Positions 27,023-40,469 of a DNA stretch of 64,000 nucleotides are shown here, piece after piece. Source of the stretch: Burkholderiaceae bacterium (GTDB lineage Bacteria > Pseudomonadota > Gammaproteobacteria > Burkholderiales > Burkholderiaceae_C); assembly GCA_030695205.1 (NCBI GenBank), contig JAUYTN010000021.1, positions 62,001 through 126,000 of the forward strand, written 5' to 3'. The notes beneath the pieces were generated by a model. That model was not told the origin of the DNA and did no database searches. It saw only the letters and a list, made by a program, of their open reading frames with translations. The first letter of the stretch is position 1. Every line of letters starts with the position of its first letter. A program made the position numbers and the translations under genes.

Positions 27023-28069
27023 CTAAAACGGAGGACCGTCGTCCTCGTTGGCCAGGTTGGCAGCCGACTCGGCGGTCTGCAGGGCGTCGGCCGGGGTAAG
27101 CGGCAGAGACGCCGCCGGAGCTGAAGCCGGAGCAGATGCAGATGCAGGCGCAGCCACCCCCACCTCCAGCAGCCCATCCAGCGCGTCGATCAGGTCGCTG
27201 ATGAGGGGGCCGACTTCTGCGGTCAGCATCAGCACGCTGCCGTCAAAGTCGTCGGCGCGCTGGCCCTGGGCCTTGGCTTGTTCCAGAACATCGTCGGCAA
27301 AAGCCACTTTTTTCAGTTGCAGGGTGTCCGAAAGCACAAAGCTCACCCGCCCGTCCCAGTCCAGTGCCAGGCGGGTGGGTTGTTTGCCGGCGGCGATGTG
27401 GTCGCGCACCTCGTCGGTCAGCAGCGGGTGGCGGGCGTAGCGCACCACGGCCTGCGTCTCGTCGGCCGATTTCAACTCGCATTCTTTGCCGATGTCAAAG
27501 CCCGCCGGGGCCGCTTGCTCGGTCAGCCAGGTGGCCATGGCCACGGCGGGGGAGGTGGCGGTTCGTAGCAGATCCACCGAAAAGCCGTCCAGCAGCTTGA
27601 CCAGCGCGGTGATGATGTCATCGGCACGCCCTGCGCTGGTGGTGTCCAGCACCAGGCGCTGGTGCTCGGTGTCCAGCCACACCCACGTGGACTGCTCGCG
27701 GGGGAAGGCCTGCGGCAGTAAGGTGGCGATGGCGTCTTCTTTCAGGTCGCGCTTTTCTTTCTTGCCTGGCTTGCGCCCGGTGGTGGCCTCGATTTGCGCG
27801 GCCATGTCGTCCACCCGGCGTTTGATGGCGCTGGCGGGCACCTGGCGGACCTCGGCCATGAAGCGCAGCATCCACTGGCCATTGACCGATTCGACCAGTG
27901 GCGCGCCCTCGGCCCCGCTGGCACCGTGGCGCGGCGACACCCAGCCCACGCTTTTGTCCTGGCTGGCCCCGCACGGCACGAAGGGCATGCGCTGCAGCGC
28001 GGCTTCCAGGACGTCGAACGAGCTTGGCCATCCACTGGCCACCCGGTGTACCCACACTTGTTTGAACAC
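27023..28069 (-). CDS. rdgC: Recombination-associated protein RdgC
   Basis: A 348-residue DNA-binding protein that forms a ring-shaped dimer on DNA and limits RecA loading. The sequence follows the family from start to end: MFKQVWVHRVASGWPSSFDVLEAALQRMPFVPC, VGWVSPRH, the segment MAAQIEATTGRKPGKKEKRDLKEDAIATLLPQAF, STWVWLDTEHQRLVLDTTSAGRAD and WDGRVSFVLSDTLQLKKVAF. The last 50 residues are a low-complexity Ala/Pro/Ser tail beyond the conserved core. It begins with GTG at 28069. The next 197 bp up to gshB hold repeat copy B and no gene. Confidence 0.96.
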   Translation of the reverse strand: MFKQVWVHRVASGWPSSFDVLEAALQRMPFVPCGASQDKSVGWVSPRHGASGAEGAPLVESVNGQWMLRFMAEVRQVPASAIKRRVDDMAAQIEATTGRKPGKKEKRDLKEDAIATLLPQAFPREQSTWVWLDTEHQRLVLDTTSAGRADDIITALVKLLDGFSVDLLRTATSPAVAMATWLTEQAAPAGFDIGKECELKSADETQAVVRYARHPLLTDEVRDHIAAGKQPTRLALDWDGRVSFVLSDTLQLKKVAFADDVLEQAKAQGQRADDFDGSVLMLTAEVGPLISDLIDALDGLLEVGVAAPASASAPASAPAASLPLTPADALQTAESAANLANEDDGPPF

Positions 28070-28193
28070 GGCAATTCTTTCTTGGTTGTCACAGCGGCCC
28101 AGAGGCCGGGCCCCAGGGCGGGGCGGCTGCTGAGTCTAGCCACCCTCAGATGCAGCAGCTGGCTATGCCGTGGGGTGGGTGTAAAAAATTGAA

Positions 28194-28248
28194 TAAAAAA
28201 GGCTATATACGCTTAATATATAACAATAGTTTGCTATCTATAAAAATC
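28194..28248. repeat. AT-rich intergenic repeat, copy B
   Basis: AT-rich element between rdgC and the 3' end of gshB. It shares the blocks AAAAAGGC, ACGCTTA, ATAGTTTGCTAT and ATAAAAAT with copy C read on the other strand. Confidence 0.6.
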
Positions 28249-28266
28249 CACCCCCGGTTGACTGGG

Positions 28267-29304
28267 TCAAGCGGCAACGGCTGCTTCCAGCGCATCCACA
28301 AACATGGCGGCCACGTCAAAGCCTGTTTGCTGGGTGATTTCCTGGAAGCAGGTGGGGCTGGTGACGTTGACCTCGGTCAGGCAGCCACCGATCACGTCCA
28401 GGCCCACCAGCATCAGCCCGCGTGCGGCCAGTGTGGGGCCCAGGGCTTCGGCAATGTCGCGCTCGCGCTCGGTGATGGGCATGGCCACCCCTTTGCCGCC
28501 GACGGCCAGGTTGCCCCGCACCTCGCTGCCCTGCGGAATGCGGGCCAGGCTGAAGGGCACGGCTTGGCCGCCAATGACCAGCACGCGCTTGTCGCCATCG
28601 GTGATCTCGGGCAGGTAGCGCTGCACCATCAGCGTCTGGGCACCGTCCAGGTTGAGCGTTTCAATGATGGCGCCCAGGTTCAGCCCGTCGGCCTTCACCC
28701 GGAAAATGCCCATGCCGCCCATGCCGTCCAGGGGCTTCAAGATGATGTCGCCGTGCTCGGCATGGAAGGCTTTTACATCGGCCGCACTGCGGGTGACCAG
28801 CGTGGGCGGCGCGTACTGCGCGAACTGCATCAGCGCCAGCTTTTCGGGGTGGTCGCGCAACGCAGCGGGTCGGTTGAACACCTTGGCCCCCTCGCGTTCG
28901 GCTTGCTCCAGGAGGTGGGTCGCGTAGATAAATTCGGCATCAAAGGGCGGGTCTTTGCGCATCAGCACCGCGTCAAAGTCGCTCAGCGCCAAGCGTCCAG
29001 GGGGCAACAGGGCGGCCCCCGGGTGTGTAGCAGCCGGGGCGTTCACCTCTTTGAACCACGGCTGTTGGGCGTGGGTGGCCCCGGCCTGGGGGGCAATGTC
29101 CAGCAGGTGGATGTGGCGCACCGTGGCGGTGACGGGCTGGCCGCTTTGCCAGGCCAGGTGGCGCGGCTCGCACACGGCCACGCGGTGGTCACGGCGCTGG
29201 GCCTCGCGCATCATCACGTAGGTGGAGTCTTTGTAGGCCTTGAACGATTCGACAGGGTCGGCAACAAACAGCAGGCTGAGCGACATGTGGGGCAGCAGGT
29301 TCAT
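28267..29304 (-). CDS. gshB: Glutathione synthase
   Basis: An ATP-grasp ligase of 345 residues that adds glycine to gamma-glutamylcysteine, the second step of glutathione synthesis. The family opening SLLFVADPVESFKAYKDSTYVMMREA is clear. So are VLMRKDPPFDAEFIYATHLLE, the ATP-grasp loop ILKPLDGMGGMGIFRV, and the metal-binding end DVIGGCLTEVNVTSPTCFQEI. The start could be the ATG at 29304 or the one at 29286; neither has a good ribosome site. gshA, the first step, is 13 kb away on the same strand. It is divergent from the FIST gene. Confidence 0.96.
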   Translation of the reverse strand: MNLLPHMSLSLLFVADPVESFKAYKDSTYVMMREAQRRDHRVAVCEPRHLAWQSGQPVTATVRHIHLLDIAPQAGATHAQQPWFKEVNAPAATHPGAALLPPGRLALSDFDAVLMRKDPPFDAEFIYATHLLEQAEREGAKVFNRPAALRDHPEKLALMQFAQYAPPTLVTRSAADVKAFHAEHGDIILKPLDGMGGMGIFRVKADGLNLGAIIETLNLDGAQTLMVQRYLPEITDGDKRVLVIGGQAVPFSLARIPQGSEVRGNLAVGGKGVAMPITERERDIAEALGPTLAARGLMLVGLDVIGGCLTEVNVTSPTCFQEITQQTGFDVAAMFVDALEAAVAA

Positions 29305-29469
29305 GGTGAAGGCCGCAGCGGGGCGGCAAGGTCGATCAAAGCGGGCAGCTTAGCAGCGGCGCGGTTTGCCGCCCCCCGGCGTTCACGGCACACTAGCAGC
29401 CTGTCGGGGCTGCACCCGTTCAGCCACCCCTTTTGCCACCCGCCCAGCCACCACCCCGGAGACCTTGCC

Positions 29470-30669
29470 ATGTTTCGCATTGCCACCGCCGCTGCCGAAG
29501 GCGCATCCACCCCAGAGGCCGTTGCAGACTGCCTGGCCCAGTTGCTGGCGCAGCAGATGGCAGACCCCCGCTACCTGATGGTCCAGTTGGACACCCGCCA
29601 CGATCTGCTGGCCGTGCGCACGGCGGTGCTGGCCCGTTGGCCGCAGGTGCGCATGCATGCCGCCACCTCCTGTCTGGGCAGCATGGTGGAAACCGGCACA
29701 CACATCGGGCCAGAGCCCGGTGTGTGCATGCTGGCCATTGCCGATGCAGATGGCGATTACGGCACAGCCTGCGGCCCCTTGGGAGACTCTCCGCGCGCCT
29801 CGGCTGCAGCCTTGGTGCGCGCCGCACTGGCCAGTGCCGATCGGCTGGGCGAGCGCCCGGCCATGGTCTGGGTGTCCAGCGCACCGGGCAGCGAAGAAGC
29901 CGTCATTGCCGGCTTGCAGGAGGTGGTGGGCACGGCCACACCCATCGTGGGCGGCTCGGCAGCTGACAACGCCATTGAGGGTCGGTGGCAGGTGATGGCC
30001 AACGGTGAGCCTGTGGGCAATGGGTTGGTGGTGTCGGTCTGGTTCCCTTCGTCGCGCATGGGCGCGGCCTTTCACTCCGGCTATGTGCCCACCGGGCAGC
30101 GGGGCCGCGTGACCCGGTGCGAAGGCCGCCGGGTGTTCGAGCTTGACGGACAGCCAGCCGCCGATGTGTATGCGACATGGGCCCAGGGTGCCGTTGCCCG
30201 ACCTGCTCAAGGCTCTGTCAATGTGCTGATGGCCAGTGCGTTGTGGCCACTGGGTCGGCGCATGGACACCATTGGCGGTGCCGACACCTACGTGCTCTCC
30301 CACCCCGAAACACTGGCCGCTGATGGCTCCATGACGCTGTTCACCGATGTGGCCCAGGGCGATGAGTTTGTGCTGATGAGCGGCACCACCGACAGCCTGC
30401 TGGAACGCCCCGCCCTGGTGACCGATGCCGCCTGCCGCATGGGCGAGATAGACCCTTCGCAGGTGGCGGGCCTGATTCTGGTGTTTTGTGCCGGGTGCAT
30501 GCTGACGGTGAAGGAACGGCTGGACGAGGTGCGTACCTCGCTGCGCGCCACCCTGCCCGGCGTGCCGTTCATTGCTGCTTTTACCTTTGGCGAGCAGGGC
30601 CCGGTGCTGACCTGTGACAACCGGCATGGCAACCTGATGATTTCCGCTGTGGTGCTGGCCCGCGATTGA
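29470..30669 (+). CDS. FIST domain sensory protein
   Basis: A soluble 399-residue protein with FIST-N (about 20-220) and FIST-C (about 225-380) domains, thought to bind small ligands such as amino acids in signalling pathways. Typical parts are HAATSCLGSMVETG, WVSSAPGSEEAVIAGLQEVVGTATPIVGGSAADN, and the C-terminal GLILVFCAGCMLTVKERLDEV and PFIAAFTFGEQGPV. The ATG at 29470 is the first in-frame start before the conserved region. It ends 12 bp before a hybrid histidine kinase gene. FIST proteins are often encoded next to kinases that lack a sensor of their own, so it is probably the input partner of that kinase. The ligand is unknown. Confidence 0.9.
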   Translation: MFRIATAAAEGASTPEAVADCLAQLLAQQMADPRYLMVQLDTRHDLLAVRTAVLARWPQVRMHAATSCLGSMVETGTHIGPEPGVCMLAIADADGDYGTACGPLGDSPRASAAALVRAALASADRLGERPAMVWVSSAPGSEEAVIAGLQEVVGTATPIVGGSAADNAIEGRWQVMANGEPVGNGLVVSVWFPSSRMGAAFHSGYVPTGQRGRVTRCEGRRVFELDGQPAADVYATWAQGAVARPAQGSVNVLMASALWPLGRRMDTIGGADTYVLSHPETLAADGSMTLFTDVAQGDEFVLMSGTTDSLLERPALVTDAACRMGEIDPSQVAGLILVFCAGCMLTVKERLDEVRTSLRATLPGVPFIAAFTFGEQGPVLTCDNRHGNLMISAVVLARD

Positions 30670-30681
30670 AAGGCCGTATCC

Positions 30682-32424
<1,743 letters not shown>

Positions 32425-32425
32425 G

Positions 32426-33295
32426 TCAGCGCAGCAGCAGCGTCGGGATGCGGGAGGCCCGCAGCAGGTCGGTGGTTTTGCTGCCAAACACCAGGTTGTG
32501 CAGCATGGAGTGGCCGTAGGAACCCATGACGAGCAGGCCAATCGAGTGCGCTGCCATGTAGCGGGCAATGGTGCTTTCGGTGTCGCCCGGCTCGATGGCA
32601 GTGACCACCTCAAAACCCGCGTCATTCAGCGTGCGGCGGGCCCATTCCATGTGTTTGGGCGAGTCGGCACGGGCCTTGCCCGTCATCAGCACGTGGATAG
32701 GCAAGCCTCTGAACAGGGGGTTGCCCGCCACCAGCGCCACCCCTCGGCGGGTGACGGTGCCGCCATCAAAGGCAATCATCACACTGGTTGGTGGCGAAAA
32801 GTCGTCGGTCACCGTCAGTATGGGCTTGTGCAGGCCCCGGACAATCCGTTCGACATGGCGGCCCAGGTCGCGTTGGGTGGCCTGCGCAGACTCGCCCCGG
32901 CGACCCAGCACAATGAGGCGAACGCCTTTTTCCTGCTCCACCAGGGTTTCTTGCAGCGAGCCATGGCGCTGGCGCACATCCACGTCCACGTCGGCCGTGG
33001 CCAGCACGCGCTGGCGCAAGCGGTTCAGAAACAGTCGACCGGTTTCCCTGGCCCGGCGTGCCTGGTCGTGATCCTCGGCCGAGAGTTGGCCCAGCAGCTT
33101 TTCCTGGGCGTCCATACCGATGGCACCGCTGTGGTCGGTACTGGTGCTGACCTCCTGGTGGCGGTCAATGACGTGCAGCAGCTCCAGCGGCGCACCCAGG
33201 CGCGCCGCTGCCCAAGCAGCGCAGTCCGCCACATGGTCGGCGTAGGCGGACTGGTCCACGCAGGCCATCACTTTGTGGTCGTCGTTGGTTTTCAT
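32426..33295 (-). CDS. Universal stress protein, tandem Usp domains
   Basis: A 289-residue protein with two UspA domains (about 5-145 and 155-289). The second domain keeps the ATP-binding signature G-x2-G-x9-G-S in VMGSYGHSMLHNLVFGS. In the first, the matching stretch VLGRRGESAQATQRDLGRH is degenerate, so only one site may bind nucleotide. It starts 13 bp after the SulP transporter on the same strand and is most likely translated from the same mRNA. Usp proteins next to SulP carriers are thought to modulate transport or stress response; the direct role is not known. Confidence 0.92.
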   Translation of the reverse strand: MKTNDDHKVMACVDQSAYADHVADCAAWAAARLGAPLELLHVIDRHQEVSTSTDHSGAIGMDAQEKLLGQLSAEDHDQARRARETGRLFLNRLRQRVLATADVDVDVRQRHGSLQETLVEQEKGVRLIVLGRRGESAQATQRDLGRHVERIVRGLHKPILTVTDDFSPPTSVMIAFDGGTVTRRGVALVAGNPLFRGLPIHVLMTGKARADSPKHMEWARRTLNDAGFEVVTAIEPGDTESTIARYMAAHSIGLLVMGSYGHSMLHNLVFGSKTTDLLRASRIPTLLLR

Positions 33296-33308
33296 GTGCT
33301 GTGTCCTT

Positions 33309-34784
33309 TCAGTGGCCCATCAGCAAATCGTCCGCACCGTCTTTGTCGTGCACGCCGAACTTGTCCACCAGGGTGGCGCTGGCGTCGTTGAGGCCGATGA
33401 TTTCCACGTCCGCCCCCTCGCGGCGGAACTTGAGCACGACCTTGTCCAGGGCGCTGACCGCCGTGATGTCCCAGAAATGCGCGCGGCTCACGTCGATGTT
33501 GACCTTGTCAATCACCTCTTTGTAGTCAAAGGCGTTGGTGAAGCGGTCGGCGGTGGCAAAAAACACCTGCCCGGTGACCTGGTAGGTGCGAACCCGCCCT
33601 TCGTCTTCGGCTTTGGAGCGGATGCGCAAAATCTGTCCCACCTTGTGGGCAAAGAAGAAGCCCGAGAGCAGCACCCCCACCAGCACGCCTTTGGCCAGGT
33701 CGTGCGTGGCCACCGTCACCACCACGGTGGCCACCATCACCACGCTGGAGCTTTTGGGGTGCTCGCGCAGGTTGCGGATGGACGCCCAGTTGAAGGTGCC
33801 AATGGACACCATGACCATCACGGCCACCAGCGCAGCCATGGGGATGCGGGCCACCCAGTCACCCAGAAACACCACCATCAGCAGCAGGAAAATGCCCGCT
33901 GACAAGGTGGAGAGGCGGCCACGCCCCCCGGACTTGATGTTGATGATGGACTGGCCAATCATGGCGCAGCCCGCCATGCCACCAATGAAACCCGTGGCGA
34001 TGTTGGCCACACCCTGGCCCACGCACTCGCGGTTTTTGTCGCTTTTGGTGTCGGTCAGGTCGTCCACGATGGTGGCCGTCATCAGCGACTCCAGCAGGCC
34101 CACCACCATCAGCGTCAGCGAGTACGGAAAGATGATCAGCAGCGTCTCTAGGTTGAGCGGAATGTCTGGAATCAGGAACACCGGCAGGCTGTCGGGCAGT
34201 GCGCCCATGTCGCCCACGGTGCGGATGTCCATGTCCAGCGCCAGCGCCACCGCCGTCAGCACCACGATGGTGACCAGCGGCGACGGAATCGCCTTGGTGA
34301 GTTGCGGAAACCCATAAATGATGGCCAGCCCGGCCGCCGTCATGGCGTACACGTGCCAAGTCACGTTGGTCAGCTCGGGCAACTGGGCCAGAAAAATCAG
34401 GATGGCCAGGGCGTTCACAAAGCCAGTGACCACCGAGCGCGAGACAAAGCGCATGAGCGAGCCCAGCTTTACCCAGCCCGCAACGATCTGCAGGATGCCG
34501 GTCAGTACCGTGGCGGCCAGCAGGTACTGCAGGCCATGGTCTTTGACCAGGGTCACCATCAGCAGCGCCATGGCACCGGTGGCGGCAGAAATCATGCCGG
34601 GCCGCCCGCCCATGAAGGCTGTGATGACCGCTATGGAAAACGAGGCGTACAGGCCGATCTTGGGGTCAACCCCGGCAATGATGGAAAACGCAATGGCCTC
34701 TGGAATCAGGGCCAGTGCGACCACCAGGCCGGCCAGCAAATCGTTTCGGACATTGGACAACCAGTCCTGTTTCAAAGCATTCAT
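33309..34784 (-). CDS. SulP family anion transporter (with C-terminal STAS domain)
   Basis: A 491-residue inner-membrane anion carrier. It has the SulP opening [35 protein letters not shown], many hydrophobic helices, the segment [37 protein letters not shown], and a STAS domain in the last 100 residues ([29 protein letters not shown]). SulP members of this kind move sulfate or bicarbonate; sequence alone does not settle which. A Usp gene follows 13 bp downstream. The 172 bp before its ATG are shared with the divergent diguanylate cyclase. Confidence 0.93.
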   Translation of the reverse strand: MNALKQDWLSNVRNDLLAGLVVALALIPEAIAFSIIAGVDPKIGLYASFSIAVITAFMGGRPGMISAATGAMALLMVTLVKDHGLQYLLAATVLTGILQIVAGWVKLGSLMRFVSRSVVTGFVNALAILIFLAQLPELTNVTWHVYAMTAAGLAIIYGFPQLTKAIPSPLVTIVVLTAVALALDMDIRTVGDMGALPDSLPVFLIPDIPLNLETLLIIFPYSLTLMVVGLLESLMTATIVDDLTDTKSDKNRECVGQGVANIATGFIGGMAGCAMIGQSIINIKSGGRGRLSTLSAGIFLLLMVVFLGDWVARIPMAALVAVMVMVSIGTFNWASIRNLREHPKSSSVVMVATVVVTVATHDLAKGVLVGVLLSGFFFAHKVGQILRIRSKAEDEGRVRTYQVTGQVFFATADRFTNAFDYKEVIDKVNIDVSRAHFWDITAVSALDKVVLKFRREGADVEIIGLNDASATLVDKFGVHDKDGADDLLMGH

Positions 34785-34956
34785 GAGAGCTCAAGGTGGG
34801 AGGGGCAAGTCGATCAGGCAGCCTTGGCGCTGGATCGATCGGCGACGAGGCCACCCACTGAAGCGGTGGCGTTGTGCCGAACGGCCCGCCGAGGGTGACC
34901 ACAAAGCCCTGGCCGGGCATTTCGTGTATTGGGCGGGTACGATTGACATTCCCATT

Positions 34957-36804
34957 ATGTTCACTCCAGCTGCTCCAGATCCCGTGGCACCCCCCCGCCG
35001 CCCGATGGTTGCCCGAGAGGCCGCAAGCTCAGCTGTGGGTGTGCGGCGCAGTGTCAGCGGGTGGGTGTGGTGGGTGTGCCTGCTGCTGTGGTTGGGTTTG
35101 GGGCAGGCTGCCGCCTTCGAGTTGCAAGCCCGCAGCGACACCGCGCAACTGCGGGGCACGGTGAGCCTCTTGCCCGACGGAGGAGGTGCTGTGCACAGCC
35201 TAAAGCAGGTGCGCAGTCCTGCGTGGGTCGGGCGCTTTGAGTCTGCGCCACCTGCCCTGCGGGGTGGTCCGGCCCAGCAGCCCCACTGGCTGCGGGTGTC
35301 GCTGGAGCAAACCGGCCACCGGGGCGAGTGGGTGCTGGCATTCCCCACCACCGCCATCACGTCGGTGGTGTTTCATGGCCCGTTCAACGCCCAGGGTCAG
35401 GCACTGGCCCCGCCTGTGGAGACTGGCTTGTCGGCCCCGTTTGCCACCCGTCCGCTGGGCTCTGAACGGCTGGTCATGCGCTTGCGACTGGCCGAGCCGG
35501 GCAGCTACACCGTGTATGTGCGGCTGGTGTCGGACACCTCGCAGTCGTTTGCCCTTCAGGCCTGGGAGCTGACCGATTACCTGGCCTCGCGCCAGGACAA
35601 GCGCCTGTTCGATGGCATCTGCTATGGCATTCTGTTGGCCCTGCTGATCTACAACCTGGTACTGGCTGGGGTGTTTCGCGACGCGGCCTTTGGCTGGTAC
35701 GTGTTGACCTGTGGCTTTGCGCTGCTCACGCTGGCCAGCTTCAATGGCCATGCAGCCCACTACCTGGTGCCTGATGCCCCCGCCTGGGCTGTGAGACTGA
35801 ACGTGCTGGGCCCTGCCCTGTGGATGGCGTGCAGCGCCATGTTTGCCCGGTACTTTCTGGATCTGCCGCGCCACACCCCCCGGTTGGCGCACTGGCTGTG
35901 GGGCGTGGTGGCACTGGCGATGGCGTCGGTGGCACTGGCCGGGTGGGGGGATGTTGAATCGGCCCAGCGGTTGAACGAGGTGTCGTCTGTGGCGGCGGTG
36001 CTTCTCATTTTGTGGGCCACGCTGCGGGTGTACCGGCAGGGCTATGCCCCGGCCATGTGGTACCTGGCGGGCCAGGCGCTGCTGTTTGTGGCGGTGCTGG
36101 CCATGGTGCTGGAGAGTTGGGGCCTGTTCCAGTCCCCGTTCTGGCACGCCAATGGGCTGCAAGTGGGCGTGTCGGCCGAGTTGGCGGTGTTTGCGCTGGC
36201 GCTGAGTCGGCGCATTCGGCTGCTGCGGCAAGCCCAGCGTGACCTGGAACTGCGTTCACAAGCCCTGGCCCAGGTGGCCGACACCGACCCGCTCACCGGC
36301 TTGCTCAACCGTGCCGCCCTGACCCGCGAAGCCGCCGCCCTGCTGGCACGGCCCGGCACCCATGCCCTGGTGATGGTGGACCTGGACCACTTCAAAGAAG
36401 TCAATGACCGCTTTGGCCACCAGGGCGGGGACGAGGTGCTGCAGGCCGTGGCCGGTCGGCTGCGCGGCCAGTTGCGCAGCGGCGATCTGGTCGCCCGTAT
36501 CGGGGGCGACGAATTTGTGCTGCTGCTGCCCAACCAGCCTGATCTGGTGCAGCTGCAGCTGTTGTTGGAGCGGTTGCAGGACGTCATTCGCCAGCCCATC
36601 CGCAGTCAGCACCAGCCGATGTATGTGGACAGCAGCATGGGGTTGTCACTGTCGCAGCAGCCCGGCACCACCCTGGCCACGCTGATGCAGCAGGCCGATG
36701 AGGCCATGTACCGCGTCAAGCGCAGCGGCCGTGGCAGCTACCGCCTGGCGGACATGGGCAGCGCCAGCCAGCCGCCAGCACCGGCCTCTGTACCCGCGGT
36801 CTGA
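34957..36804 (+). CDS. Diguanylate cyclase with 7TM-DISM sensor
   Basis: A 615-residue membrane sensor that makes cyclic di-GMP. After a signal sequence (WVWWVCLLLWLGLGQAAAF) comes a periplasmic 7TMR-DISMED2 domain (about 55-205), seven membrane helices (about 215-420), a short coiled coil (QAQRDLELRSQALAQV) and a GGDEF domain. The active-site GGDEF is intact at residues 516-520. The inhibitory I-site RSGD sits exactly five residues before it, so product inhibition is expected. No EAL domain. The start is the ATG at 34957; an ATG at 35005 is also possible. It is a potential c-di-GMP source for the NfrB-type synthase in the same window, but that link is only a guess. Confidence 0.92.
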   Translation: MFTPAAPDPVAPPRRPMVAREAASSAVGVRRSVSGWVWWVCLLLWLGLGQAAAFELQARSDTAQLRGTVSLLPDGGGAVHSLKQVRSPAWVGRFESAPPALRGGPAQQPHWLRVSLEQTGHRGEWVLAFPTTAITSVVFHGPFNAQGQALAPPVETGLSAPFATRPLGSERLVMRLRLAEPGSYTVYVRLVSDTSQSFALQAWELTDYLASRQDKRLFDGICYGILLALLIYNLVLAGVFRDAAFGWYVLTCGFALLTLASFNGHAAHYLVPDAPAWAVRLNVLGPALWMACSAMFARYFLDLPRHTPRLAHWLWGVVALAMASVALAGWGDVESAQRLNEVSSVAAVLLILWATLRVYRQGYAPAMWYLAGQALLFVAVLAMVLESWGLFQSPFWHANGLQVGVSAELAVFALALSRRIRLLRQAQRDLELRSQALAQVADTDPLTGLLNRAALTREAAALLARPGTHALVMVDLDHFKEVNDRFGHQGGDEVLQAVAGRLRGQLRSGDLVARIGGDEFVLLLPNQPDLVQLQLLLERLQDVIRQPIRSQHQPMYVDSSMGLSLSQQPGTTLATLMQQADEAMYRVKRSGRGSYRLADMGSASQPPAPASVPAV

Positions 36805-36838
36805 TCAGCCACCCGTGTTCGGCCAGTCCGATGGGCCG

Positions 36839-38707
36839 CTAAATTTCCACCTTGGAGCCCAGCTCCACCACCGCGTTGCTGGGGATGTTGAGAAAGTCGG
36901 CTGCGCCGCTGGCGTTGCGGTGCATCTGGGCAAAAATCTTCTCGCGCCACAGTGCCATGCCACCGCCCAGTGTGGGGATGACGGTGTCGCGCGACAGAAA
37001 GTAGCTGGTGGTCATGGTGTCCAGCACCACACCATGGGGCTTCATCAGCGACAGGGCCTTGGGCACGTTGGGGTCGTTCTTGAACCCGTAGTGGATGACC
37101 ACCTGCCAGCAGTCGTGGCCCAGGTCTTCTACCTCCAGCCGCTCTTGCATAGGTACCCAAGGTACCTCATGGTGGCGCACCGACACAAACAGGTTTTGCG
37201 CGTGCAGCACCTTGTTGTGCTTGAGGTTGTGCAGCAGCGCGTTGGGCACGGTGCCCAACTCGGCCGTCAGGAACACCGCAGTGCCCTCCACCCGCACGGG
37301 CGGGCTGACAAAGATGGACTCCAGAAAGCTGGGCAGGTCCAGCGAGTCCTCGCGCAGCTTGCTGCTGAGCAGCTGGCGGCCCTCTTTCCAGGTCAGCATC
37401 AGCAAAAAAATCACGCCGCCGATGGCCAGTGGGAACCAGCCGCCGTCAAACAGCTTGGCCATGTTGGACGCCCAGAAGGCCAGGTCCACCACCAGAAAAA
37501 AGCCAGTGGCCCCCACGCACAGCCACAGCGGGTACTTCCAGCCGTGGCGGATGACAAAGAACGTCAGCACCGTGGTGATGAGCATGTCGGTGCACACCGC
37601 AATGCCATAGGCCGCGGCCAGGTTGCTGCTGGAGCGGAACATGCCCACCGCCAGAACAATGGCCACAAACAGCCCCCAGTTGACCAGCGGAATGTAGATC
37701 TGGCCGGTGTCTTTGACGCTGGTGTGCAGCACCTGCAGGCGCGGCAGGTAGCCCAGTTGCACCACCTGCTTGGTGACGCTGAACGCGCCCGTGATGAGCG
37801 CCTGCGAGGCAATCACGGTGGCCATGGTGGCCAGGCCCACCAGGGGTATGAGCAGCCAGTCGGGTGCCATCAGAAAGAAGGGGTTCTTCACGGCCTCGGG
37901 GTTTTGCAGCAGCAGCGCGCCCTGGCCAAAGTAGTTGAGGGTCAGGCAGGGCATCACTACCGTGAACCAGGCTACCCGAATGGGCTTTCTGCCAAAGTGG
38001 CCCAGGTCGGCGTACAGCGCCTCGCCACCGGTCACGCACAGCACCACCGCGCCCAGAATGATGAAGCTGGTGCCCGGCTGGCTCCAGATGAACATCAGCG
38101 CGTAGTGTGGGTTCATGGCCCACAAAATGCCGGGGTGGTGCGCGATGTGCATCAGCCCCAGGGCCGCGATGGTGACGAACCACACCAGCGTGATGGGGCC
38201 GAAAAACTTGCCAATGCCAGCCGTACCTCGTTTCTGCACCCAAAACAGCACAAACAAAATGACCAGGGTGATGGGGATCACCCCCTTTTTGAACGTGGGC
38301 GAGATGATCTCCAGCCCCTCCACCGCCGACAGCACCGAGATGGCCGGGGTAATGACCCCATCGCCGTAAAACAGGCAGGTGCCAAAAACACCCACCACCA
38401 GCAGCCACTTGCGCAGCACGGGCTTGTCCTTCACCGACTGCGAGGCCAGCGCCAGCATGGCCACCAGCCCGCCTTCTCCGTGGTTGTCGGCCCGCAGCAC
38501 CAGCGTGACGTACTTGAGGGAGACGATGACGGTGAGTGTCCAGAACACGATGGACAGCACGCCAAACACGTTGTCCTGGGTGAAGGGCACATGGCCGGAG
38601 CCGAAAATTTCCTTGATGGCATACAGCACGCTGGTGCCGATGTCGCCGTACACCACGCCAATGGCGCCCAGCGTGAGTGTCGCCAGGGATGATTTGGAGG
38701 AAACCAA
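36839..38707 (-). CDS. kup: Low-affinity potassium transporter Kup
   Basis: A K+:proton symporter of the inner membrane, 622 residues, the usual size. It opens [28 protein letters not shown] (GTSPLYA in most relatives) and keeps [54 protein letters not shown] and YFGQGALLL. Twelve membrane helices are followed by a soluble C-terminal domain of about 170 residues. The first possible start in this frame is a TTG at 38707 without a clear ribosome site; no ATG precedes the conserved GAIGVVYGD. It converges with the diguanylate cyclase gene (34 bp apart). Confidence 0.96.
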   Translation of the reverse strand: MVSSKSSLATLTLGAIGVVYGDIGTSVLYAIKEIFGSGHVPFTQDNVFGVLSIVFWTLTVIVSLKYVTLVLRADNHGEGGLVAMLALASQSVKDKPVLRKWLLVVGVFGTCLFYGDGVITPAISVLSAVEGLEIISPTFKKGVIPITLVILFVLFWVQKRGTAGIGKFFGPITLVWFVTIAALGLMHIAHHPGILWAMNPHYALMFIWSQPGTSFIILGAVVLCVTGGEALYADLGHFGRKPIRVAWFTVVMPCLTLNYFGQGALLLQNPEAVKNPFFLMAPDWLLIPLVGLATMATVIASQALITGAFSVTKQVVQLGYLPRLQVLHTSVKDTGQIYIPLVNWGLFVAIVLAVGMFRSSSNLAAAYGIAVCTDMLITTVLTFFVIRHGWKYPLWLCVGATGFFLVVDLAFWASNMAKLFDGGWFPLAIGGVIFLLMLTWKEGRQLLSSKLREDSLDLPSFLESIFVSPPVRVEGTAVFLTAELGTVPNALLHNLKHNKVLHAQNLFVSVRHHEVPWVPMQERLEVEDLGHDCWQVVIHYGFKNDPNVPKALSLMKPHGVVLDTMTTSYFLSRDTVIPTLGGGMALWREKIFAQMHRNASGAADFLNIPSNAVVELGSKVEI

Positions 38708-38860
38708 AAGTGTGACCTGGCACCGCGAGGGTTCAGGATTTCAAAGTCCAAGAGGGCGCCATTGTGCGCCCGCATGCATGGGCTGCACCACCCAGTCCCA
38801 GGTCACGGGCGCGAACATGTTGCAGTGCGGCAACGCTACCCCACCTGTAGGGAAGCCGAC

Positions 38861-40354
<1,494 letters not shown>

Positions 40355-40469
40355 GGCGGGGGCCTCTGGCGTGCGCGTCTGGCATGAAGCGCTCATTTCA
40401 AAGATGATAGCCACGACGTCCAACGCCAGGGTCCCAACCGCCGAGGCCCCAGTTGCACTGCACCACCGC

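Noticed and set aside
36698-38692. A 664-codon open frame on the plus strand opposite kup
   Set aside because: His- and Gln-rich translation without motifs; Kup on the other strand is full length.
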